A DNA stretch of 64,000 bases from Platycnemis pennipes (taxonomy: Eukaryota; Arthropoda; Insecta; Odonata; Platycnemididae): the NCBI GenBank assembly GCA_933228895.1, contig OW121855.1:48002698-48066697 (forward strand). The letters are read 5' to 3'. This document shows, piece by piece, positions 1 through 10,900 of the stretch; within the stretch, counting starts at the first letter, position 1, and every line of letters begins with the position of its first letter. The notes beneath the pieces are model-generated. The model saw only the letters and a program-made list of their open reading frames with translations. It was not told the DNA's origin and ran no database searches. A program made the position numbers and the translations under genes.

Positions 1-345
1 GTTTGAAATATGGTGCTATCGAAGAATGATTAAGATAAAATGGATTGACTGAGTGACAAATGAAGAAGTCCTAAGAAGAGAGGGAGAAAAGAGAAGTCTG
101 CTGAACACTATAAAAAGAAGATGGGAAAACCTAATCGGCCATATCTTGAGACACGATGGCCTGATGAAGACAATCATCGAAGGAAATGTGAACGGGAAGA
201 ATGGAAAAGGCAGGCCTCGTATGATTTATATAGAACAGGTCATAAGGGATGTAAAAGAGGGGAACTATGTTAATATGAAGAGGTTAGCCGATAGAAGAAT
301 TGAGTGGAGGGCTGCGTCCAACCGATCCTAGGATTGTTGACCCAA
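1..345 (+). mobile_element. LINE 3' end (C-terminal tail of a reverse transcriptase ORF)
   Basis: An open frame at 53-331 reads as the extreme C-terminus of a non-LTR retrotransposon polyprotein of the type often annotated 'craniofacial development protein 2-like' or 'endonuclease-reverse transcriptase'. The diagnostic string is WENLIGHILRHDGL, then a basic GKGRPR stretch and a closing RLADRRIEWRAASNRS. The catalytic reverse transcriptase lies upstream, outside the window. No 5' boundary is visible, so this may be the end of a longer copy or a 5'-truncated one. The same 3' end recurs, more decayed, at 15170, 19985, 28680, 30143 and 39510. Confidence 0.75.
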
Positions 346-873
346 TATGATGAATCAACACTAACTTCACAAAGTCCAACGGATGAATCCCTCCATATAG
401 ATTCCATGCGCAAGCAACAGATCTGTCTCATTCCAATTTCCCCTCAACTCTAGAGCAATTACATTGGCATGTTAACTTTCCTAACTGATCATTTTTTATT
501 TCTAACAGTTTACTGATAAGACTACACTAATGCCTGTCCTCCTTATGAGGAGTCATGATTTGAAATATTTTTTTGTTAAATTTAATCCACTTAATCTTTC
601 CACATACTTTTTCACCGTACACATACTTCCCTTAATGGCTTTAATTTCTGGAATTTAAATGTCAAGGTTACAGTCAAATTTTCAACTTGTGAGCGTTTTA
701 TGATATACTAATTCAATGTGAAATTATTATGAGTAGAAATATCAATTGTTAATTATTCATAGTGATTCAGTTCCTGTCATTGTGTTATTGCATTTAAATA
801 CCTGTGGAAAAACATTCATTTTGTGCAAGTGACATTGTCCAAGAGTATCAATTTTCATTCCTGATAAATCATG
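346..873. other. AT-rich spacer, no gene seen
   Basis: Between the LINE end and the target duplication of the hAT-type element I see no convincing coding frame, RNA gene or tandem repeat. Confidence 0.5.
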
Positions 874-881
874 CTTCAACC
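874..881 (+). repeat. 8-bp target-site duplication, left copy
   Basis: CTTCAACC immediately precedes the element tip and recurs immediately after the other tip at 3176-3183. Confidence 0.8.
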
Positions 882-984
882 TAGGCCTGGGCGATATTGA
901 TAATTCAATATCGGGATACGATAATTTTAGCATATCGTAAGGTGGCGATAACGATAAATTATATCGTGACGATAAATATCGATA

Positions 985-1170
985 AATTATCGCCACGATA
1001 TTTTATCGGGGCACGATATTTTATCGGGGCACGATAAATTATCGGGGCACGATAAATTATCGGGGCACGATATTTTATCGGGGCACGATAAGATATCGGG
1101 GCACGATAAGATATCGGGGCACGATAAGATATCGGGGCACGATAAGATATCGGGGCACGATAAATATCGC
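985..1170 (+). repeat. 18-bp tandem array of palindromic units (left arm)
   Basis: About nine head-to-tail 18-bp units of the form CGGGGCACGATAAATTAT, varying only in the AT core (AAATTA, ATTTTA or AAGATA). Each unit contains a small GATA...TATC palindrome. Because 18 is a multiple of three, the array gives repeated-peptide open frames on the minus strand, which I do not regard as genes. Confidence 0.85.
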
Positions 1171-2230
1171 AATAAAATATCATGATATCGCGTCCCGATA
1201 AAATATCACGATAAAAGATTGTGATATGGCGCTCGTTCAAATATCGCGTAATCGCGCCCGATAAACTATCGTGATATTGCGCTGGTTAATCGTGTCGGAA
1301 AAAGCCGTTGGGTTGGCCTTCGCTTCAGCTGGAGCAAGTACGTTTGAAAACTTACTATTCTACTATCTGCTAATTCAAATTCTCAACAGTTCTCTCTCAC
1401 TCTCTCTTTCAATTTAAGCGGTCTGATAATTTATGGGTGACGTCATGCTCTAATTTTGGAAGGAACTGTAAACAGCTATTTGTAAATTAGTGTATGTATT
1501 GTCCGTTCATCTAAAGATATCGAATCAAACTATTCGGCTTGCTAGAATAATGTGATCTTACTTTAGATGATTACCAAAAGTAACCTTCAGTAACATGCAT
1601 TGTTCTGATTGCTTTACACGTAGTAATGCCCAAATATATTTAATCATTTTTTCGGTAAAAATTACAATCAGTCCAATTAATTTAACAGAAATTACCCTTT
1701 CACCGAGCGTCGGTGAGGTTTCACGGCTGATCAACGGTATTTACGGAATACGACGCAAACAGAACTGGTACGTGATGTCTGTCCCGTATGGCCCGAACCA
1801 ACTGTGTGTGACTTGCTTCGTAGCAGCCTGACCGGAACAGGTTGGTGATCAGACTAGCCACATTGCTTGTGCAGGCGAATTTTAAATGACAGAGAGACGC
1901 ACAGCATCTTGATTTCGATCGAAGCTCATGCAAAAGTCGGCCGTGCCGCAGACATGCGCCCGCAAACTAAACGCAGGCCAGCCGCACACAGGCACAATAT
2001 CGATGGTGAGCCAGACTCACATGGGGGGTGCAGATCATCATCACATTTCACATTGATCATTTCGATTTGACACTATCTGCGGGCGGTCGCCCACGGCAAT
2101 TCAGACCTGCAGGCAGCCATACGCAGACGAAATGTATATGTTATTTCCTAAAGAGAAAGAAATTTTTTGCGCGAGCTGATGAAACTAATGTATTTACCTA
2201 ATTTAGTCTCAAACTGCTGACTACTACTGA

Positions 2231-2509
2231 AATCTTTCCCGAGAAATAAGATTTGGATTAAAAGACGTAAGGAATGAAATTAATATTTTCATAAATCCTC
2301 CGGAAGATGGAAATGAAACAGAGGATGACCATGAGGAATTCACTTCGGAATGTAATGACCCTGATCGTCTTAATGACCGGCAGCTGAAAGCGGGTGGTGA
2401 CGTCAGCATTGGCGATGTAGATCAAATGGACAATAATATATTTAGGCATACAATATATTTGGGCATTAGGTACTACGTGTACAGCAATCAGAACAATGCA
2501 TGTTACTGA
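2231..2509 (+). pseudogene. piggyBac transposase N-terminal-like fragment inside the hAT-type element
   Basis: A 92-codon stretch is open from 2231 to the stop at 2507-2509. The only ATG is late, near codon 67, so this looks like a captured exon or remnant. It reads IFINPPEDGNETEDD and then RLNDRQLKAGGD. This resembles the acidic N-terminal region of piggyBac-derived (PGBD) proteins, where a hydrophobic 'IFIEPPE' segment is followed by an acidic run and a short 'RQL' segment. The DDD catalytic core is absent. The last part overlaps the right inverted arm, so its reverse complement is also partly present in the left arm. The assignment is from recall of the family pattern only. Confidence 0.45.
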
Positions 2510-2914
2510 AAGTTACTTTTGGTAATCATCTAAAGTAAGATCACATCATTCTAGCAAGCCGAATAGTTTGTTTGCTGAGTTTGTTTCGATATATTTAGAT
2601 CAGCGGACAATACTTACACTAATTTGCAAACAGTTGTTTTCAATTCCTTTCAAAATTTAACATGACGTCACTTATAAACTATCAGACCACTGGAATTGAA
2701 AGAGAGAGTGAGAGAGAACTGCTGAGAATTTGCATTAGCAGATAGCAGAATAGTAAGTTTTCAAACGTACTTGCTCCAGCTTAAGCGAAGGCCAACTCAA
2801 CGGCTGTCTTTTTCCGATACCACGATCTTTTATCGTGATATTTATCGTGATAATATGTCGTGATATTTTATCGGGGCGTGATATCGTGATATTTTATCGG
2901 GACGCGATATCATG

Positions 2915-3065
2915 ATATTTATCGTGCCCCGATATCTTATCGTGCCCCGATATCTTATCGTGCTCCGATAAAATATCGGGCCCCGATAAATTATCGTGCC
3001 CCGATAAATTATCGTGCCCCGATAAAATATCGTGCCCCGATAAATTATCGTGCCCCGATAAGACG
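2915..3065 (-). repeat. 18-bp tandem array (right arm, inverted)
   Basis: About eight units of the same 18-bp repeat in opposite orientation (CGTGCCCCGATAAATTAT). The order of AT-core variants differs from the left array, so the two arrays have expanded or shuffled independently since the arms formed. Confidence 0.85.
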
Positions 3066-3175
3066 ATATTTATCGAGCAACGATATATCGTCAATTTTAA
3101 AAACTCAATATCGGATTCGCGATATATTAATATATCGCGATATTTTACGATATATCGATATATCGCCCAGGCCTA

Positions 3176-3183
3176 CTTCAACC
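3176..3183 (+). repeat. 8-bp target-site duplication, right copy
   Basis: CTTCAACC directly follows the right tip and matches the left copy exactly. Confidence 0.8.
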
Positions 3184-4144
3184 TAGCTAACTTTTGACTA
3201 TGCTCTTCATTGCAGGAAAGTAGTCTCATTATCACAACATGAGCCAAATTACTTGGTGCTGTATGAGGAGCACCTCAAGACCAAGCAGTGGTCAATAGTA
3301 TCATGCATAAATCTCAGGATCAATGACATTTGAATCCTCATGAATTGGTATAGGTAAATGGCTCTTGGGGCCTTCCTCTTCTCAAGTGACTGAAGAAAGA
3401 ATATCCATGACATGAACTTCATTGACTTGAACAAGGAATTATGGTCACACTTGACATCCAATTTTGTGTGCCACTGAACCTTGTAATCAAAGTGTTCCTA
3501 AGCATGTTTGCAAGCTTTTTCCCTCCTAATTGTGCCCGTTTTTAATTATTTGCTCACAGTAATGAAATATATGTCCTTTGTGATCAATTAAAGCTTTTTA
3601 TGTAACAAGTTATTTCATTGCCATCTATCAGTATATCCAATATATTTCTCCATCCTGGTGCAGCATAACCTCCTTCCAACTGACGAGTTTTAAGTAAGTA
3701 CAAGGCGTTCGTAGGATGACAGCTGCAGGGGAGGCTTCATCCCCTGATAAGGACAATCCCCCATACACCTAAATTCATTATAGTGTTCCATATTCCGCTT
3801 TTTAATGTTGTCCTCTACTCTGGTTTCTTTATACCCACTCCTGTTGCTGTAGTCTCTTAAACCACACAAGGGTTCGTTGTGTTACGGCCACTTGCGGTTA
3901 ACTGGGAGCACAATTATTGCCAAAAATTAAATACATACTATTGCTCTACTTCAATATGTTCATGGGATAATTCAATAGGGTCGGTTCCCATTTCATACCT
4001 CAAGAGACCCTTACGTCTAAGGTTTGCCCTAAATTGAGGAAATTTTCATTTCTTTCGCCAGTGTAGCTCTATGGGTCACACAAACCCATCCCACTGCGGC
4101 CAAAACTTAATGAGGAGGGACATCCTCGACTAATGTTTAGGTAT
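3184..4144. other. No gene seen
   Basis: This stretch carries short open frames without recognisable domains and no clear tandem or inverted structure. Confidence 0.4.
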
Positions 4145-4260
4145 TAATTCCTTCGGGAGATAAGACAGAAGACATAGCACTTATTCCACAAGTTTTTATT
4201 TTTGGTACAATGCATTTCAGCGGTTGAGCCATCATCAGGAACATCGCCTTAAATCGCTTA
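4145..4260 (-). mobile_element. Retroelement 3' tail-like sequence
   Basis: Read on the minus strand it contains CCTGATGATGGCTCAACCGC followed by a short A-rich run. I associate this kind of sequence with the 3' regions of arthropod Penelope-like or LINE elements. No coding part is attached, so the family is uncertain. Confidence 0.35.
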
Positions 4261-4427
4261 AATGGCATTCAACGGTTACTCAGGTCACAAGGGTGACAAA
4301 AATTTTAATGAGGCTATAAACACATCGAAACATTGGTTTCAAAGAGTGCCAATGTTGATGGGAAGGTCATCAGATCCCTCTTGTCATCCCTTGGCCTTCA
4401 AGGGTTACTCAGCGGTCAAAGGTCCAG

Positions 4428-4665
4428 GGCACCTTTTTAAACCTATGATTCGATACGTTTGTAGCCTAATTTCACCTTTTGTAACCAATGTGAACTTTGA
4501 CCCCTGAGTTACCCTCGAAGGTCAAGGGATGAAAATAGGGATCTGAAGACCCAAAAATCAAGCTTGGCACCTTTTTAAACCTATGATTCGACAGGCTTGT
4601 AGCGGTGATTCATTTTTGTAACCCCTGTGACTTTGACTGTGATCTTTCAGGGGTAAGGGGTGTAA
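4428..4665 (+). repeat. Degenerate tandem repeat, 138-bp period
   Basis: The segment starting GGCACCTTTTTAAACCTATG at 4428 recurs at 4566, exactly 138 bases later, with similar following sequence (GATTCGA, TTTGTAACC, TGTGAACTTTGAC). A weaker preceding half-unit with 'AAGGGTTACTCAG' may begin near 4370. Confidence 0.65.
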
Positions 4666-5072
4666 TTTTCGCCCTCAAAAGTTCTTCCATCGTGTTCTTC
4701 GTGCCCAAATACCTAGTAGTCGAAAGTTTCGCAAAATAATTCTGTTTTTTTTTGTATTTCGAAAATTTTATGATTGAAAGCCCATAAGGCAAAATTTGGA
4801 TTTATGTTGGACCCCATTTCTGGGGTCAAAAGGTCATATTTTTAATATTTTGCTTATAGTCAACAATACTTACAACCTTTTCCTAGCCAGGTACAAAATG
4901 TCATCTATGTGGCTCGAAAGGAAGTGTCTAAAATTATAGGTCAATAATGACACACAATCAATGGGACACTCTGTATATCATTCCACTACGTCTCGCCGGA
5001 CACAGTTACGTTCTTCGGGAGACACAAGATAAAGAGGTAATTTTGCTTGTTTATTTTCTGCAGTTAAAAATG

Positions 5073-5345
5073 CAGCGGCGTCGGGGGGCAGGGGCGGCAT
5101 TCGCCCCCTCCCTAGAATTTGCCCCGGGCCCTTGAGAAACGAGTCTTCATTAACAAAAATGAAATTTCACTTGTTTCCTGCCTGCTTTTTCCCTTCTGAC
5201 ACATATTCTACCTCCTTCATATGAACTTTTAGCGGAATTATAGTCTCTACCCCCTCCTATCGGCAAAAAAATGCTGGCCTTTTTCATAAGAGCCGGCCCT
5301 TTTCAAGGTTGGCCCCGCCAAGCGAAAATAGTTCCGACGCCCCTG
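5073..5345 (+). mobile_element. MITE copy 1 (family shared with 51395-51620)
   Basis: The ends are CAGCGGCGTCGG and CCGACGCCCCTG, an imperfect terminal inverted repeat. The whole 273 bp aligns to the reverse complement of 51395-51620. Shared blocks include TATTTTCGCTTGG, TAGAATATGTGTCAGAAG and AACAAGTGAAATTT. No coding capacity is present. A target duplication is not clear here. TIR style suggests a hAT-derived MITE, but this is an inference. Confidence 0.7.
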
Positions 5346-5949
5346 ATGTATGGGAACGAAGCGATGTTATGTAATTAAAGAGACTTGATTTCCGGGTCAT
5401 AATCCGCGTTTATGGATTCTATTGGACAGCCACTGATTCCAATCTGCCTTCTCCTAAGGAAAGATCCTAAACATTAACGTCTCATCTGAAGAATAGAGGG
5501 AGTAAAAGACTAACCAGTGTTCCAAAACTCCGCGGAAGCCTTAGGGGTTATTATATAATTCTTTAAACATGGAGGTTAATGCTTTGATTTAATTTTATTG
5601 CTAGAAAAACAGTGACATAAGTCATTATATACGTAAATAGGGAGGCGCGCGAGAAGTTGCTGAAAAGAGATCCAGGTTTTCTCGGCATAGAGTGCAGTTT
5701 ATGTTTCTCTTACTTAGCTTCTCTTGGTTCTATTTTCAACACCGAGAATACCGAGTAAAACGTCTGCCAACCTTGGAGCTAATTGATCAAAGGGTCCCCT
5801 AACGCAAACCTCTCTCACTTGCCTTGTGCTCGGAGAAAGAAAGTTGAGTGACACCCTTCTTTCTTTCCCCTCTACTCCTCCTTCTATTCTCACTTCCCCT
5901 CCTTTCATTCTCATTTCCCCTCCAACCCCTCCTGTTTTCCACCCCCTCC
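5346..5949. promoter_or_regulatory. Spacer with C/T-rich tract upstream of the candidate transcript
   Basis: No gene is seen. From about 5850 to 5945 the + strand is nearly pure pyrimidine (CCCCTCC/TTCTC runs), followed by GC-richer sequence. Such a tract ahead of a likely first exon could belong to a promoter, but no TATA box or initiator can be assigned confidently. Confidence 0.25.
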
Positions 5950-6164
5950 AATCACTCCAGTGTCGCCACGTGCGAATTCCTTACCGCTTCGCCTCACGGC
6001 TCAGCTGGTTCCTTCACGTTCCTGCCTCCTTAGACGGTGGACGCCAGAAGGCTGAGGTGGTTCATTGTCGCTCTGCTGACTTCGTTCTCCTCTTGCGATT
6101 GAAGTCATCGTGGCCGAAGCAACGGAGATTCACGAGTGAGGACTGCGTACGCAACAGTATTCAT
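5950..6164 (+). ncRNA. Candidate exon 1 of a spliced transcript
   Basis: GC-richer sequence ends at ...TATTCAT|GTAAGC, a strong 5' splice site at 6165. The transcription start is not identifiable and 5950 is a guess. No frame starts with ATG and continues into the next exon; the frame that crosses the junction stops soon after entering exon 2. I treat this as non-coding or 5' UTR sequence. Confidence 0.3.
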
Positions 6165-7523
6165 GTAAGCGAATGAATTATTATTTGATTTTTGTGCATT
6201 CTTTGGTGATTGACCCTCTGAATTGATTTTTACTTCTCGGGAATTCTGATATAAGCCCACGTGCTAGACGTTTGAAGTTGAATTTGCATCGCTAATGGTC
6301 CGAATACCATTTTTCGTTTTGAAATATGTGGTTATTTCCGAATGATCGTATGCGGCGGAAATTTATGAAAATCGTATCTCGTGGTGTATGTGAAATCTCC
6401 GTTTGCTTTCTTGAAGAAATAGATTTTTAGTACATAGCAAAGTTGTCGGGATTGAGTTAATTTTTCCTCACGTACCACATTCTCTCTAGTCAGGATAACT
6501 AATTCGTTTAGCAATATTTGCGTCGTAAGCGGTAGGAAAAACTTAATCGATGAGAGCTTTTGGAGCCAGGCTGCTGAAACTAAGTGCTCCAGTCATCCGA
6601 TCTTGAGAAATATTTCTGTAATTCCCGTCATATCAACGAAAATCGATGCAATCTCTATAGTTTAATGACTGCGTGGTTACTTCGTGGGAAGTGTCTAGTT
6701 GTATAATGGGATATGGAAGTTTGAATCTGGGAAAGTAGACCACGAATAGGTCAAAAGTGGTCTTTAAGCCCTATTTGAACGTTAACTTTCTCATATGGAT
6801 TAAATCATATCCAACTTAAGAAATCTGGTCTATTCTCTCATGATTGTGATCGTAAACCATACACTTAGCCTCGTGCTTAAAATTCAATTAATATTCATAT
6901 AAGCGTTTTGGGATGTGGACTCTTCGTCCGAACTCGTAATTTTAAAGAAATATTCTCGTCCGATCTAAATTTAGGTAAAAAGTTACAAATGATACCTGGT
7001 GCTTTGACTGATCGTGTAGAAATAATATTTAGAGCCTAAGTGCGTGTATCAAGGCTTTTAGCCTTTCGCGGCGCGAAATTATTTGCCATAGATATGCTAC
7101 GCAGAGTCTGATATCGCCACTGGCTTGAATTAATCCATATTGTGTACGAGCGTCGTCATCGTTTAATGCAAACTCCTTCATGTAAGTCACATCGTGGCCG
7201 AACATTCCACCAGGCTATTTGCAATGGGGTTGAGAGCTTATAGTGCAGTATGTAGCGTCATTTGACATTTTCGAATGGTAGATTAAAATGATCGTCGAAG
7301 GTTGAACGAGTATGAATGTTTGACGTGTAATGTCGTTAAGATCTCGAGACTCATTCTTTCGATTTTATGGGCACTTATTATAGGTGAACATATTTTAATT
7401 CAGCTTATTTCCAATTTAGCGGACGAGACATTATGGATGTAGGTATGCCGAATACAAATGCATGTCCATGATTGTTGCCTATAGTACTTTCTGATCTTAC
7501 AAGGGTTCTGTTTGAGTTTGCAG
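6165..7523 (+). other. Candidate intron 1, no other gene seen
   Basis: Runs from GTAAGC at 6165 to a TTTGCAG acceptor ending at 7523. AT-rich, with no recognisable repeats or coding domains. Confidence 0.3.
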
Positions 7524-7958
7524 GTCCAATGGTTGGTAAAATAACATCCGAACATCTCGTCGAGCATTACGTCGATCTTGTCATGGAAAAAGCAGACTGA
7601 TTCCTGTCACTGCGGACAATTCTCCGTTGGAACACTCGTCGCTGGAGAATCCAACAACCGCACGCCCGTCGCTGGAGAATCCAACAACCGCACGCCCGTC
7701 GCTGGAGATTCCAACAATCGCACGCCCGTCGCTGGAGAACCCAACGAGCGAACACCCGTCGCTGGAAAGCTCGGCGATGGAATGCCTGTCGCTGGAATTC
7801 GTCGTTGGAATGTCGGACACTGTGGAAGCCATCGGTGGAATGCTCGTAGCAGAATCGCATCGTCTGGGATCTGTGAAATCTCCAGGAGACAGCCACATTA
7901 CGATGGTACTCAGGATGGCCAAGATTTCCAACAAGGAACTAGAATGAACTCGGAAAGG
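7524..7958 (+). ncRNA. Candidate exon 2 with a 30-bp coding-like minisatellite
   Basis: Bounded by a TTTGCAG acceptor and a GTACGT donor at 7959. It contains a tandem array at about 7636-7796 of the unit CGTCGCTGGAGAATCCAACA+ACCGCACGCC (30 bp), five copies drifting in sequence. The 30-bp period keeps several frames open on both strands. The longest + strand ones encode repeats such as SLENPTTARP or ESNNRTPVAG, but they lack a good upstream ATG and none continues far past the donor. A translated product is therefore possible but not supported. Base composition is clearly more GC-rich than the flanking introns. Confidence 0.35.
7636..7796 (+). repeat. 30-bp minisatellite
   Basis: Five head-to-tail units. 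The first two are near identical and later ones diverge at 5-8 positions. Period is exactly ten codons. Confidence 0.85.
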
Positions 7959-10900
7959 GTACGTGTTGCGTGACCCAACCCACGCTTTTTGTTAATAATT
8001 TTTGTTTTTTCGTGGTGCTTCACGCATTTGTCTTCCTTGATTTCAAAATTAACATTTGATGAGTTGCCTTCCACGTTACCCTCTCGGTAGGGATCATTTG
8101 CGATAAAGCTTGAATACAGTTTTTAAACTATAATATTCAATTATGTAAGTAACATCTGCATGTGCAGGTGGGTTGGCGCAAGCACTCCTTTATTCCTACT
8201 TCATATTAATGAATTCAGTTAACTAAATAGCCCGAAATATTTTTCGATGACGCAGTAATGTAGGAATGATTATTAAAAATAATTAAGCCTTTACGAATGG
8301 TGCATAAGCAAATCTGATGCGTAACTTAGTTAGTTGGTTTGATTTGAATAATTGTTGGAATGTATTTATTGAAAAAGATTTTCTCCCCCTTATGCATAAT
8401 CGTCGTTAAGGCATGAGTACATATCGTATTAATGACATTCATTGTGGTAGATCGCTTAAAATTTACTTAGGAGATAACAAATTCGGGAGATAACTTAGCA
8501 AGTCGTTAACCAGGAATTGTGAAAATGGCAATTGTCGGACAAATGTGATGTGAAGTGGGAACGATGCTTTCTTCTCTTGATTATCTTGTCCGTCAATAAT
8601 CACAATTGTGCTCGGTTAACACCTACATCACGTATTTTGTTTTGTAGTGACCTGCAATTTTTCTCATGTAACGGAACTTGCAAGTACATGGGGAATTCCA
8701 TTCGTAATTTAATAAATATCCATCATGATGTATATGAAAGAGTAGAACTAGCGCTTACTATTATCGAAATATTTCTTTACAGTCATAACATTAATGAAAT
8801 AAAAGAATGCTAATAGATATTTCTTAGCGTGAAAATATAAGAGAAATAGGCGTCGTAAAGGCATTGGCTTGTTTTCTATTCGGGTATCCTATTTCATGCC
8901 TCTCTGCACACAGGGATTCTCATAGGTTTGTGCGTGCTTGGAATTTGAACCATGGTGAATGCAGATCAAAGCGAAAACAATAATTAGTCAATTCATTAGT
9001 AGTTTCATTAACCTGTTGTCGCATGTGCCCGATGCATGTCTTGTGCAATGTAATTTTCTTTTACTACGTTGAATCACATCGTTTGCTGGTTTTCTACTGG
9101 TGCATAATGATGACTATATCCCAAAAGCGCACACACTTGAAGTGATTAGCAGGGTACTCTGCCAATAATCCTTTCTCCTATTTTCTTTTCACCTGAGTGA
9201 TGCTGTGCTCCAATTTCAATACCTTACCTTTGTGTGTAGTTAGCTAGAATGACTTTGTTCTTTTATTAAATACTTCCCTGTGTCTTTGGGGTGAAGACAG
9301 GATGTAATCCTAGTGACAATATACTGGTACCATAGTGTAAGGCTTTCTCAACTTAAATTAAATTATCCTGAATATTTATAAATGGCAACTTCTACATCCT
9401 CAGATTAAAAAAAAAATTCATCCATAAATGACGTAATGCTTACGGGGGGGTTAGGGGGGTCAGACCAACTGCTACGATTTACTATTGACAGGTAAGGGAC
9501 GGGTGGGTGTCCAGCATCCTGTCACATTTAAAGCAATACATATTTAAAATGCCCCGTTTTAAAATGTAGATAAACATGGTGTTTATAATTTATGATGGTA
9601 CGATTGATGAAGCATAAAATTAAGAAATAAACAACGTATTTTTAAAGATTGTTTTATCTACAGACGGCATTCATTGGAAGCGTTAAATTAGGGGATGGGG
9701 CTTTGAATATGTTACGGTGCGTTATAGGGGGAGAGCTGGGGGTTGAAAAAACTGGAAAATCAGCGATTCATAATACGTGGATGACCCGTGAGAGGAGTGA
9801 CTTTTTTATCAATGGTGTTTTATTATATAGTACCTTCAAACTTTGATTAATTTAAATTCTAGCGTTGAAAAACTAATTTAATTTTTCTTTCAATTGGCTC
9901 GCCCTTTCAAATAATTCGCCAGAGTTCCTTTTTGCTGTTCATTAAGGATTTTTCATACATTTCCGTAAAAGTTGCTTGAAAATTCATTAGTTTGTTCATT
10001 TTAGTCTTCTCATTTGAATCTTAATCTCAAGTTGGAAACGAGCCCTTTTTTAAGAATTAGTTCCGCTGTATTTTTTTATTGTGATGGGGTAGTTTAATAA
10101 TGCTGTGGCGAATAATTTAATCCCCTTGGTAATGCACATTGGGTTAGCGTAATTTAATTTGTAACGAAATAAATTTTTTCCGTACATTAGAATGAATATT
10201 TTAAGACATACCGTTTATGTACTCTACTCTTTAGGATACACTAGAGCATGGACTGTTACTTGATATAATAGATACAATTTTATGGTGCCACTACCATGCC
10301 ATCTTCGAAAAGTTAATCAAGGATGGCCAAAGGAATCCATAGGGAAACTTCACTGTATTCGATGGGAATGATTTTGACAAATTTTGGTGAACAATGAATT
10401 TCTGTGAACAGAGCTCATTGCCCATCGGCGACCTACATCTCGGAGTATGATATGCTCCTGTTTGTAGTTAATTAATGGAAACGTAATGGGTTCATTTTGA
10501 AACAAGCATTTTATGCTAAAGCGCTCAACAGGATGGCAGTCCACGAATAATTTTGTCAACATAGTCTTTGCGAATCATCCAGATCCACTTTTAATAATAC
10601 CCTTCTTTCTCAGAACAAAATTTCAAGAGGTTCTATATTACGTAGTTAGGCTCATTTCATCTAGAATATTTACGTAGTTTTGCTCATTTCATCTAACATT
10701 TCCCGTATTCAAAGTTGTAAACTTGTCGCGAAAAATTTAACCACATTACTCGCTATAAAGAAATATTTCCTTATGGGTTAAAAATGTTTGAGCGTAATGA
10801 GTGTGATTAGTCTTCCTGCGTAGCAAGACTATTTTTACGAGCATTACGCTACGAAATGCTCCAGATTTATGCCTAGGTATTTAGAAATAAAATGATATTA

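Larger units (their letters stand above)
882..3175. mobile_element. Non-autonomous hAT-type DNA transposon with very long inverted arms
   Basis: The element starts with TAGGCCTGGGCGATAT and ends with its exact reverse complement. It is flanked on both sides by CTTCAACC (874-881 and 3176-3183), an 8-bp target duplication as hAT transposases make. The inverted arms are far longer than the 16-bp tip: roughly 882-1640 pairs with 2451-3175 with scattered mismatches and small indels, including the shared stretch around the poly-CT/poly-GA at 1395 and 2705. No hAT transposase is present, so mobilisation would need a protein from elsewhere. The central 1640-2450 is not palindromic. hAT assignment rests on duplication length and tip sequence only. 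Confidence 0.75.

Noticed and set aside
985..1170. CRISPR-like array
   Set aside because: The units are continuous with no unique spacers, palindromic, and inside a eukaryotic transposon.
959..1240. Minus-strand open frames of repeated YRAPI/LSCPD peptides
   Set aside because: They are translations of the 18-bp palindromic array and exist in more than one frame; no protein family or start context supports them.
5826..6176. Proline/serine-rich 116-codon open frame
   Set aside because: Begins at GTG, arises from a C/T-rich tract, and does not continue across the splice donor.
7567..7973. Repeat-protein gene in the 30-bp array
   Set aside because: Open frames occur in several frames on both strands only because the period is divisible by three; those on the + strand begin at TTG rather than ATG.
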